Origin: Plectosphaerella cucumerina
Taxonomy: Eukaryota > Ascomycota > Sordariomycetes > Glomerellales > Plectosphaerellaceae
Length of the DNA: 64,000 nucleotides
Assembly: GCA_020746995.1 (NCBI GenBank)
Contig: JAGPXD010000004.1
Coordinates: 3,720,001-3,784,000 of the forward strand
Reading direction: 5' to 3'
Shown: positions 34,181 to 43,926 of the stretch, piece after piece
Position numbering within the stretch: the stretch's first letter is position 1
How the letters are laid out: each line of letters starts with the position of its first letter
Notes under the pieces: model-generated
The model's database searches: none
What the model saw: the letters and a program-made list of their open reading frames with translations, nothing else
Told to the model about the DNA's origin: nothing
Made by a program: the position numbers and the translations under genes

Positions 34181-34651
34181 TGGTGAATTAGGTACGCAGA
34201 AATGTACAGGGGGAAGAAAAGGCACCTAGGTATTGTACAGACGCTACAAGTTATCAATAAACATCAGCATCTACGTCAGCGTATCATCTACAGCAATTCG
34301 ATCGCTGCATGTGTAGATCCTGAGCTTCAACTGATCCGAAACAGCTGAATCTTCGGTCCTCAAAAGACTCCCGGCAGTGGACAGTTACAACCATTTCCGG
34401 GTTCTCCGAAATCCTGGTCCTGGCAGTGAACAGCAGATAATATCACGGCGTAGAACAAAGATGAGATCAAGTCATTTATTGCCCCCCGCGTCCGCCGCCA
34501 TCCCCAGAACGGGGATTGGCAGCGAGGCCGGGGGGCTCTAAATACAGGCTGGGGAGACGGCGCCCCCGGCCAAAACAAATGACCAGCCAGCGCCAGCCAC
34601 CCTCGGGTGGACTTTTGTTCCGTTTCTCACTCGTATCCTCCCGTGCTCGGT

Positions 34652-35502
34652 TTACAGAGCGCTTCGGTCAAGGAGGCCCAGGAAGCGCGCTCCGCGCTCC
34701 TGGCCGGCGATCTCCCTAATGTGGGAGCGGCCTCCGGGGCGGGCGGCGGCGGCGACAAGAGCCTCGAGGCTTGGGTATGCCTCGACCAGCCTCTTGATCA
34801 TTGCGTCGCTGACGGGGGCAGAGGGGTCAGTCAGCTCCATGAGCTGACTGTAGGCGGCGTGCATGTTGTTGCCGAAGCTCTCAAGACGGGTGTTGATCTT
34901 GCGGTAGTAGAGGTGCATTCGGAGAAGAGGGTTGACAAGCTCGATGATGCCCTCCACGGGCATGGCGGGGACTGGGCCAGGCTCGATGGCATTGAGACTG
35001 GAGCTTGCGTTAGAAAGGGATGGTTGGTGGTGGACGTGTGTGATTGGATCAAACCTACCGCTTGTCAAAGGCTTTGAGGTCATTGCGATTGCCGGGAATG
35101 GGAATCGATTCGGTGATGACGAAGACGCAGCAATCCTGGCAGTTGCTGATCTCGGCCATCTGGTTGATTTTGACCCAGAGCTGCTCGTTGATGTCGTGGC
35201 GACGAGTGATGATGGCACGGAAGATGATGGGGCCCTTCTTGGAATGGGATTCTTTGGCGAGAGGGAACTCAAGGTCGTGGGTGCGTAGCTTGGCCTCTGT
35301 CAGGGGAACTGTACGTTAGCTTTCCGTTTTCAAATGAAGTGGCATTCCACATTGTGTTAGTGATAATGGTGGTAAACTTACGCTTGAGCTTGATCGTGCG
35401 GTGGCTACGAAGCTGGGCGAGAGGCTCGATGAACTCCTTGATCTTGAGCAGACCAGCGTCGTACCTGACCTGAAGCTTGGGAGCGGTAGCACGAGCGGTC
35501 AT
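34652..35502 (-). CDS. Conserved-looking protein of unknown function
   Basis: Three exons on the minus strand: 35502-35382, 35308-35059 and 34997-34652, giving 238 aa. Intron 1 has two possible acceptors 12 nt apart (exon 2 starting at 35308 or 35296), both in frame, so a 234-aa form is possible. The protein starts MTARATAPKLQVRYD and contains hydrophobic-core segments (PIIFRAIITRRHDI, CQDCCVFVITES). A helical C-terminal half follows, with a Gly/Arg-rich end. There is no signal peptide or membrane segment. I do not recognise a family. The three clean introns and even composition argue that it is a real gene. Its 3' end is partly duplicated at 34081-34180. Confidence 0.72.
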
Positions 35503-35946
35503 GGTGAAGAGTTGATGAGGAGAGTACGGTGATGGTCAGATGGATGGGTGAAGAGTGTCCTCGGAGAGCGGAGGATGAGGTAGTGGTGGTGGGAGGAGAA
35601 GAGGTCTCTGGCAGTGGTGGGAGAAGTGGAAGAGGGAGGGGAAATCTTTTTGAGGAGAGGCACCTAAAAGGTCTAGCTGCGAGGCAACGATGCGAGGGGG
35701 TGATCTGCCTCGAGGAAGGTGCAACTTATGCGGGTCCTGCTCCTGCTCTTTCCTTGCAGCCACAGGCCAAATGCCCAGATCTATCTATGGTCATGCCCCA
35801 AAACTCCACGCAGAGTGAACAATAGAAGTACAGGATGAAGGGGGGTTAAACCGCATCGGGCGTGCGGCTTGCCGGGTGCCTCGCATGCCTCGCTAGACCC
35901 CCGTCATGTTGGTACACTCTTGCCTTGCAGGTACAAGGCAAGAAGC
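35503..35946. other. Intergenic region between two minus-strand genes
   Basis: About 440 bp: promoter of the 238-aa gene and 3' end of the OPA3-like gene. No gene seen. Confidence 0.45.
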
Positions 35947-36727
35947 TCATGCAACAGCGGAGGGGGACGGCTCCAGCGGCGGCTCCGGCGGTGGGAGCAG
36001 AGGCTTCTTTGTCTTGGGGTCCGTCAGTTTCCTGAGGGCATCTTCCAGGACTGTGACCTTCCGCATCAGATCCGCCTCTTCCTTCTCCAGAGCTAGCTCC
36101 CTCCGCTCCAGGTCCTCAAACCGCTCGTCCAGCTCCCTGATACGCTCCAGGTTCTTGTCCGGCTTCTGCAGGGCTTTCCAGGACTCGTAAACAATCAGTC
36201 CACCGGCAACCCCCAGAATAAAGGCGTCTCCCACGACATCCGCGAAGAGGTCAACAGCCTTGGCTTCCGGGAGAGGCCTGAACTTGCGCCTCCACACGCT
36301 TTGTGACGTGAATATCCGGAAGTGGCTGGGCCTTGTGCCTGCTCCTTTGGTGCTGTCACCACTCGCCTGCTCGTGTTCTTTTGTTGAAGACCTCCGCTTC
36401 TTCTCCTGCTCCTTCTCGAACTCCTCTTTGGTTTGTACCGTGGCCGTTTCAGCCTTCTCTTTTGCCTTGATCTCGGCCATTGGATTTCGTAGCAAGGCCA
36501 CATTTCCTCGCATATTCAGCTGGTGGATGGCCTGGCCATAGCGAGCAGCGATGGCTCGGAATCTCGGGTGTTCGTGGGCCTGGGCCTTGATCTGGTTCTA
36601 CGGGGAGCTGTCAGACAGAGTCTTGGAGGCATGCCAAGCAGCACGTCAGGGGAACACTTACTGCTCCATACTTGGAGATGTGTCGCACAAAGAGTGCTGC
36701 AAGCTTGAAAAGAGGCAGCGGGACCAT
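35947..36727 (-). CDS. OPA3: OPA3-like mitochondrial protein
   Basis: Two exons on the minus strand: 36727-36662 and 36597-35947, giving 238 aa across a 64-nt intron. The N-terminus MVPLPLFKLAALFVRHISKYGA and the following ARYGQAIHQLNMR are the OPA3 signature. After a charged, low-complexity insert (KEKAETATVQ; TKEEFEKEQEKKRRSS) comes a hydrophobic segment (DVVGDAFILGVAGGLIVYE) and then a heptad-rich coiled coil (LERIRELDERFEDLERRELALEKEEADL). The Pro-rich end lies beyond it. OPA3 proteins are associated with mitochondrial membranes, and mutations in the human gene cause optic atrophy; the biochemical role is unclear. It is divergently arranged with the polo kinase gene. Confidence 0.93.
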
Positions 36728-37735
36728 GACAGCTACAGTTTGACGTGTTGAGGGTGTTTCCGACGCGTCCCGAGCTCTCCTATTCCTACGTTCGTCCTTC
36801 GGCAAGATTGCTGATGCACCCAGGACGTTGCCTCACTAGCGCCTAATTTCTCGGTGAGGATTTCGGTGTAGTCGGACGGCCGGGGCCCGGCACCGGGCTC
36901 GGCCGGATAAGTGGGTCTCAACAGAGCCGCTTGCCCCACCAATCAAATGTCGTGTGTACCACAGGACTTGTTGTCACAGCAACATGACATGCAAAAGTCA
37001 ACACCAGCTCATTCAATGTTGCATGGCGACCAATGCACACCGTACCCCATCGTCGATCCGAGCCACCCCCGACGCTCTGCAATTATCTGCTATCCAACAG
37101 CTTCGCATTGAAGCCTCCTCTGTCCTTTCGGTCGACCCATTACGGCTGCTTCGCATCAACATTGTGTTTGTTGGTGGCCCTTTGAGCAACACATCTTGCA
37201 TCCACCCCGTCTCGATACCCTGTGTTTGACTCTTTGCTTCATGCACTTTCCAGTGTCTTCGTAAGTACCGACTGTCTATCTTTTGCAGCAGCCATACTTG
37301 GGAGTTGTTATGCCCTGCTACACTTCCCCGGCATCGTGTCTTCACATCGATGCAGACATTGTGGTTGCGACATCGTCCCATCAGCGCCACTCCCTCGCTG
37401 TAGATCATCTGCCAGCTTGGGTGCCTCGATCGACAAATGCTTGCTGCATTGCAAGCTCCAGTAGGACCAAAATTACGTGCGCCTTCCCGACTTGTCGGCG
37501 CCTTCTCGTCTTGTCGAGGCAGAAACCAAAAGCACAGGGCGCGAGCACAGGGCGCGAAGGAAGCTGTTGCAGACTAGGGCGTACCCGACTGACCAACTTG
37601 TCCAGGACTCCTCCCTCTTCCTCCTTCCTCCCGACTAGCTTCCAGTCTCCCGACCTCCGACAGCCCTCTCTTCGTGCCATCTCGTAGGCCTCTCACCCCA
37701 GGCTGCTTCCCCAAGCAGCAGTCGACCAACCTCCG
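36728..37735. other. Divergent promoter region between OPA3 (-) and polo kinase (+)
   Basis: About 1.0 kb. The final ~200 bp before the kinase ATG are CT-rich. An in-frame TAG at 37685 precedes the kinase start. No gene seen. Confidence 0.5.
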
Positions 37736-40700
37736 ATGGCCCATAGACTGATGGCAAAAGAAGTGGCAGACATGGAGGCACTCTCACCACGAGATGCTAA
37801 CGCCAAGAGGGGAATGCCCAAGGCTGTTGAGCTGAAGACGAAGCCAGTCGTGGCCCAACTCAAGAGCGCCAAGGAGAATAATCACCCGGCTCCTCCTCCC
37901 GAGACTCTGCCTGAGCCCCCCAGCGGCGACCGCCCCGATGGCGCTGTTTACCAAGTCGGAAAGATGCTTGGCAAGGGTGGTTTCGCAATCTGCCACCAGG
38001 GTTATCTGCTCCCGACGAGGCATAGGTTTGCGCTCAAGATTGTCAAGAGCCACATGCCTAGCAAGATGCAGCAGAAGGTTGGTCATCATGTCCGTCATGG
38101 ACCACTCCAAAATGCTGACCTGATGTTTCCAGTTCCAAACCGAACTGCAGATTCATTCTAAGATGAAGCAACGCAATATTGTCCAGTTCTTCAGGGCCTT
38201 CTCCTACAAGGAATGCACCTACCTGGTGCTGGAGCTGTGCCCCAACGGCTCGCTCATGGACATGGTCAAAAGGCGGAAAGGCTTGACGGAACCCGAGGTC
38301 CGCTTCTACTCCATGCAGGTGGCCGGCGCCATCAAGTACATGCACAGCAAGGGAATCATCCATCGAGATCTCAAGATGGGCAACATCTTCCTCGACCGGC
38401 AAATGAACGCCAAGGTCGGCGATTTCGGTTTGGCCGCGCTTGTTGTTACTGGCAAAGACATGCAGACCATCCGCCGAACGACCCTCTGTGGCACGCCCAA
38501 CTACATCGCTCCGGAGATTCTGGAAAAGGGCCGCCAGGGCCACGACCACATGGTTGATATCTGGAGCCTGGGCATCATCATGTTCGCCATGCTTACGTCC
38601 AAGCCGCCTTTCCAGTCGACGAGCACCGACGAAATCTACCGCCGCGCCAAGGAGAGGGACTATGAATGGCCCGTCCCGGAGACCACAAACAAGTACATCA
38701 GTGCCGAAGCCAAAGACCTGGTCGCGACTATGCTCGAGGATGCCGACCGGAGGCCTGAGCCCGACGACATTGTGCAGCACCCCTTCTTCACCTGCGGCTA
38801 CATGCCTACAGAGGCTGAGATCACCACCAAGCTGCTCACTCTCCCGCCCGACGATGCCTGCTTCTGGGCCAGCCGCCTGACCCCTGAATTGCAGACGGCC
38901 ACCATGAAGAACTTCCGCGCCGCCTCCAAGGACTGCGCTGTCGGCCCGTATGCGAACCAGCAGCTTAACCACATTCAGACCTGGAAGGAGATGGCCGCTG
39001 AGGAGAAGGCGGGATTGACTCCCGTAATCCCTCTGGCCGACGATATCGTGTACAGACCTTTCGATGAGTGGCTCAAGGAGAAGCAACAGAACCCAGCTGG
39101 CGTCGCTGGGCACTCAACTCTGCGCGCAAAGCCCGAGACGCAGCTGCTGGCTTCCCAGACGGCGCCCACTGGCCTCATGCGGGCTCCGCCTCAGAGCTTC
39201 GCTGCTCAACAGCGAGCACAGGGAAGACCGGCTGCACCCGCAAGCTCTACCAGAGCAAGGCCTGCTTCAGAGGCGGTACCCACAACCACACAAGTCCCGG
39301 TTCGTCCCAAGACTGTCCGACAGTACACTGCCACCGAGCCCCTGGTGGAGGCTCCAGAAGAGCCTGTTCCTAGAAAGACCTCCGTGAGAAGGGCACCTCT
39401 GCCTAAGTCGCAGTCTGCCTCGGCGGTACCCACAACCCAGGACATGCTGCCATCTTCAGCCTCCGGAGACACGATGCGAAGCAGCAGCACAAAGTCCATC
39501 AACAGCACGACCCTGTTCAGTCCCTCCGAGACGCCGGAGCCTATTGTCGATTCCCAACCGGATGCCATCCTTGAACGTCTTCGTCGGCTTCAGGCGGAGC
39601 TCGAGCGTGCCCTCAACGCTAGAACCATGGCCATCATCTCGGCCAAGGACAAGGCCCCTGCCCACCCGCAGGTCGTCGTCAAATGGGTCGACTACACGAA
39701 CAAGTTCGGTCTCGGCTACATCCTGAACGACGGCGGTGTCGGCTGCATCCTGAGGGACATTCCCACAGCTGATAGTGGCAAGACGGCGACTCTCCCCAGC
39801 GCTTGCATGCTCGTCCGCAACGCGGAGAGACACATTGAGAGACGTCAGGATGAGACGTACCCTGACAGGCACCAGCCCATCCCGCCCAAGGAAGACATCC
39901 ACTTCTTCGAGAACAATGGCGAGGCGGGCCTGAACTGGGTCGGTGTTCCGGCACGGAAGTTCCGTGTGCCTATCGCCGAGGACGGCACCCCAGGAAAGCT
40001 CAACGCCGGCAAAGACGTGTACGAGCACAGGAAGCGGGAGCGTGTGATCCTGTGGAAGAAGTTTGCGAACTACATGATCGCCTATGGCCGGGACGAGATG
40101 GTCCTTGCCGAGGAGAACGCGACTCAGCCCGCGAAGCCCACCGACGCTTCCACCCAGCCTTCCGACCTGGTGACCTTCTACCAGCGATTCGGCGATGTTG
40201 GCTGCTGGGTCTTCTGCGACGGACACCTCCAGGTTCGTGCCTCTTCCACCTCCGAGAAAGAATCACCTCGCTAACAGCTTCACAGTTCAACTTCCCCGAC
40301 CACACCAAGATCGTCCTCAACGCCGCCGGCACGTGGTGCCACTTCTGGCACCTCCCCCAAGACGCCGCCGAAGCCCTCTCCACCACCGGCACCCTCCCCG
40401 CCAACGCCCTCGACGAGCGCGCCATGCTCTCCTACCCCCTCCAGACCCTCCTCAACTTCCAGTCCAAACCCTCCAGGACCACCGCCCCCTCCCGCCGCCG
40501 CCCCGAGATCCCCGCAGAGCTCCAGGGCATCCCCGCCGCCAACGACTTCCGCCGCAAGGTCGACTTTATCAAAAACGTCGTCCGCGAGTGGACCGCCAAC
40601 GGAGGTCTCGGAAACAGCCCCATGGACCGCGAGAGACGCATGCGATGGACGGGTCACCGTGAGACGGTCAACGTCAGCATTCCCACAAAGATGGTCTGGG

Positions 40701-40825
40701 TCACCGTCGGAGCGCGATGGGGCGACCAGCGTCTCTCGGCGTATGTTGACCCGCGTAGGCCCGCGGAGCTCGGGGAGGAGATTGATGAGTCGAAGAAGCG
40801 GGAGAAGGGCGGCAGCAGCTCATGA
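37736..40825 (+). CDS. CDC5: Polo-like kinase (CDC5/PLK1 type)
   Basis: Three exons: 37736-38077, 38133-40232 and 40286-40825, giving 993 aa. The start is the first ATG after an in-frame TAG; two nearby in-frame ATGs are possible alternatives. The kinase domain has a GKGGFAIC loop (polo kinases usually show GGFAxCY), HRDLK at 191-195, DFG at 211-213 and the activation loop TTLCGTPNYIAPE with the likely activating Thr231. A long Ser/Thr/Pro-rich linker follows. Then come two polo boxes, beginning near residue 628 (VVVKWVDYTNKFGLGY) and near 792 (DLVTFYQRFGDVGCW). The polo boxes bind phosphorylated docking sites. The kinase drives mitotic entry, exit and septation by homology. The first intron donor is GTTGGT, a weaker consensus. 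The second polo box is split by intron 2 just after HLQ. Confidence 0.96.
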
Positions 40826-41566
40826 GATTCACGACCACACAAACCCGGCGCTTTCTTGTTTCTTCTTCTTCTAATGAGGTCATGGCCAGGCGTTGTTTTT
40901 CCATTCTTGTCCTCCCCCTTCTGTCTTGTCGAAGGGGTGTGTGTTTTGTTCATGGGGACGGTGGTGCCCTCTTTCCTTTCCGGCGCTTACATACAGATCG
41001 CATGGCGTGGCGATGATGAGCTTTTGCTTTCCTCCCCTCTCTTGGGGCTGTCCTTCTGTCTGACGGCTTCAAATGGGGAGCTGTCTCTTGTTGTACGGAA
41101 CCATTCGGAGCATTTCAGGCTGCAAACGGGCGGCCTGTCATGTTCTCTAGTAATTCAACCTGTGTTTCATCACCATGTGCCCTCTCGTCGTGGACATGTC
41201 ACATCACATCACCAGAACAGCCGTGCAGAAGAACTCTTGCTTCATCTCCAAGACCTGTCCAAGACAGGCGGCATTACTCTGTCACTACGTACAAAAAGTT
41301 CTCGACAAGCACTTCTCGCTGTGCATCCTCCCCCTCGCTGTGCAATCCCCTCTCTCGCTGTGCAATTCCCTCCATCTCTGTGCAATTCCCTCCCTCTCTA
41401 ACGGGCTTTCCCTCCCCTCCGTCTCCTCCTCTCTCTCTAGACACGCTGCCGAAAAGGAGCGTGAGCGGAAACGATCATTAATGCAAGTACATGTCCAGAA
41501 ACGCCGGAATGTGTGTGTGTTGGTGTGTGGTGTGTCGTGCCGTTGAACCGTCTCAAAGTCGTTGGT
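40826..41566. other. Convergent 3' region between polo kinase and SKT5 genes
   Basis: About 740 bp holding both 3' UTRs. It contains a short tandem repeat, listed separately, and a TG tract near 41511-41530. No gene seen. Confidence 0.5.
41312..41400. repeat. About 20-bp pyrimidine-rich tandem repeat, four copies
   Basis: Units share ctcgctgtgcaattccctc with small changes; the first is shorter. It lies in the shared 3' flank of the polo kinase and SKT5 genes. Confidence 0.75.
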
Positions 41567-43926
41567 TCACATGAGGATGCAGTCCTTGTCGTCGCCGCTC
41601 TTCTTCATCTTGCCGCTCCTCGGGGGAGCAACCTCCATAGGGGTGCCGCCGCTAACGGCAGCCTGAATGATGGCGATGCGCTGCTTCGCCCGTTCGTCGC
41701 CCGCGTCGGCGGCCTTGACGTACCAGACATTGGCCTCGAGGATGTCGCGGCGGCAGCCGATGCCCATTTCGGTGAAGTAGCCGACGGCGTACTGAGCTTT
41801 GACAAAGCCTGTAGAAGAAATCGTTAGTACGGTTCGCCAGTCGAAAAGGGAGGACGGGAGCTCTTACCAAGTTCCGCTGAGCGGCGAGCCCACTCGTAGG
41901 CCTCCTCCTCGTCCTTCTCCAGGATGGGCTCGGCGCCCACCATGTACCAGGCGCAGAGGCCCATCATGGCGGCGGCATGCCCCTTTTCGGCAGCGCCAGT
42001 GTAGAAGTGCACGCTGAGGGCCGGGTCCCGCGGGCAGCCGAGTTTGCCATGTTCGTACGCCTCTCCCATGCGGAAGTTGGCCTCGGGGTGGCCCAGTTCG
42101 GCAGCCTGTGTGAACAGCTCGGCGGCGTACGTCTCGTCCTTGAAAACATCGTCTCCGTAGCCCGTCTCGTACAGGCTTCCCAGCTGATACGGTGCGGCGT
42201 TATAGACCGTGTCGGCGGCTTCGGCGGCGAGTTTCATCCACTTGATACCCTCGCGGTACCGTTTTTCGCCCAGGTCACCCGACAGACAGGCCTTACCAAG
42301 TCGAGTCATTGCACCGGGGTGCCTCTTGGTTGCGGAGATGCGAAGCATCTGGACAGCCTTTGCGGGGTCTTTCCGACAACCCCAACCGAACTCGTAACAC
42401 AAGGCGCTTCGATAAGCAGACTCTGCGTGTCCGTGCTTTGCAGCAAGCACGAAGAGCGGGAAGGCCTGGTTATAGTCCTCCTTGCCCTTGGAGAAGAGAC
42501 CCGACGCGAAGCCGTCGGCGAGGTAGTACTGCGCAAAGGGGTAGCCGGCGCTGGAGAGCTTCTGAAGAATCGACTTGGCCTCCTTGACGAGTTCTTGCGA
42601 CGAGGAGCGGGACTTTTCCTTCTTCTGCGAAGTGTCGTCCGAATCGAGGCCCTGCTCCTGCGCAGTCGAGATGAGGAAGACAGCGAAGGAGTACTGAATG
42701 GAGAGATCGTTGGTCTTCTTGACGTTCTGCCGGTACATCTCCAGCGTCTTCTCAGCGCTAAGCAGCGAGGCGTTGTTGCCAACCACATTTCGCAGGTTCG
42801 TATTGTCGAAGCTGATGGGGGCGGGGGCGGGCTGGGGATACGGCACGTTGAGCAGCTCGGCGTACGACGAAGGCCTCGGGTCGGGTGACTTGCGCGAGTT
42901 GACGGAAGGGGCGCGGTTGTGCGAACCGCCGGGCATCAGACCGGGCGATCGACCGCGAGGGCCAAAATCGGAGATGGCGGAGTAAGCCGAGGGAGGGCGA
43001 GGCATGGAAGTCCTGCGGAAGCCCGAGACTGGCGTCAGGTGGCGGTTGATGGCGGCCGCCTCGTTCAGATCGGGATGCGAGGCGGAGCCTGGAACAGGGA
43101 CGCTGGAGACTCGCTGCGGGTAGTGTTGTTGGTGGTGATACTGGAACAGGGGCACGGATTGATTCCTGGGCATGTGTCCCTCGATGAGGGAGCTGCCGGC
43201 CGAGCCGTTCTCCGGACAGTCTTGCGGGTCATTGTAGCCGGCAATGGAGCTCGCGCTGGTATGGGCGGAAGAGTCGGCAGAGTCGTGCTGTCTGTTTGTG
43301 CTTGTGGTGGCGTCCGACTCACGACTGTGGCGGTTGTCATCCTCGTCAAGGCTGGCCTGGCGACCAGGCGCCGCGGGCTGGGACCTCGGGGGTGCGTCGA
43401 AGCGGCCGTTGCCGGAAAGACGAGAAGGGGTAGGACTGTTGGGACCAGAACCAATCCGACCGCGTGAGGCAGCGGCGGGGGACATTGGTTTCCGGTCAAA
43501 GTCGGGCGACTGGTAGTCATACGCATCATTATAGGCCCTTTGCGCGGGCTGCCTGGGCGTCGGGCTGCCGCCATGAGGCGCCTGCTGGGGCGAATGGGGC
43601 GTCCGGGGAAGGTCCCTCTCGCGCGTGCGGTCTGCGAGAACAAAGCTTCCTCCGTCGCGAGAGCGAGCATGTTCAATATCGGCGTTGGATGGCTGGGCCC
43701 AGCCATCCGACTGCATGTTCACGCGGACAGGAGAGACGGGGGCCTCCCGGAGTCTCGGGGAGCCGATGCCGCCCGACATGAGCATTGCCGGCCTTCCTTT
43801 CCGAGAAGCCTCGTCGGCGATGATGGACTCTGGCGACACGAGAGGACGGGGGATCGGCATGCGGCGGTTCGGGCTCGAAGGCGGGCTCGCTGCGGGCGGC
43901 GGTGATGTCGCTGTGGCAGCGGCCAT
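41567..43926 (-). CDS. SKT5: Chitin synthase activator SKT5/CHS4 (Sel1 repeats, CAAX box)
   Basis: Two exons on the minus strand: 43926-41868 and 41808-41567, giving 766 aa across a 59-nt intron. The N-terminal ~370 residues are disordered and rich in Pro, Ser, Arg and Gln. The C-terminal half is a run of Sel1-type repeats with the usual Ala/Gly-rich helices (GYPFAQYYLADGFASG, HPEANFRMGEAYEHG, GHAAAMMGLCAWYMVG, FVKAQYAVGYFTEMG). The protein ends in Lys-Asp-Cys-Ile-Leu-Met, a CAAX prenylation box, as in yeast Skt5 (Chs4). Yeast Skt5 binds and activates the chitin synthase Chs3 and helps place it at the bud neck; the lipid anchor supports plasma-membrane targeting. The neighbouring divergent gene is the matching class IV chitin synthase, which supports the assignment. 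Confidence 0.93.

Larger units (their letters stand above)
27357..34651. other. 7.3-kb gene-poor region
   Basis: No complete convincing gene on either strand. The left part (27357-28240) is the 5' flank of the membrane-protein gene and has a long plus-strand open frame that overlaps that gene antisense. From 28.2 to 32.5 kb I see only short, mutually overlapping open frames. The right part carries coding-like fragments, simple repeats and a partial gene duplication, listed separately. Base composition is not strongly AT-rich, so this is not an obvious RIP-degraded transposon block. Confidence 0.5.
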
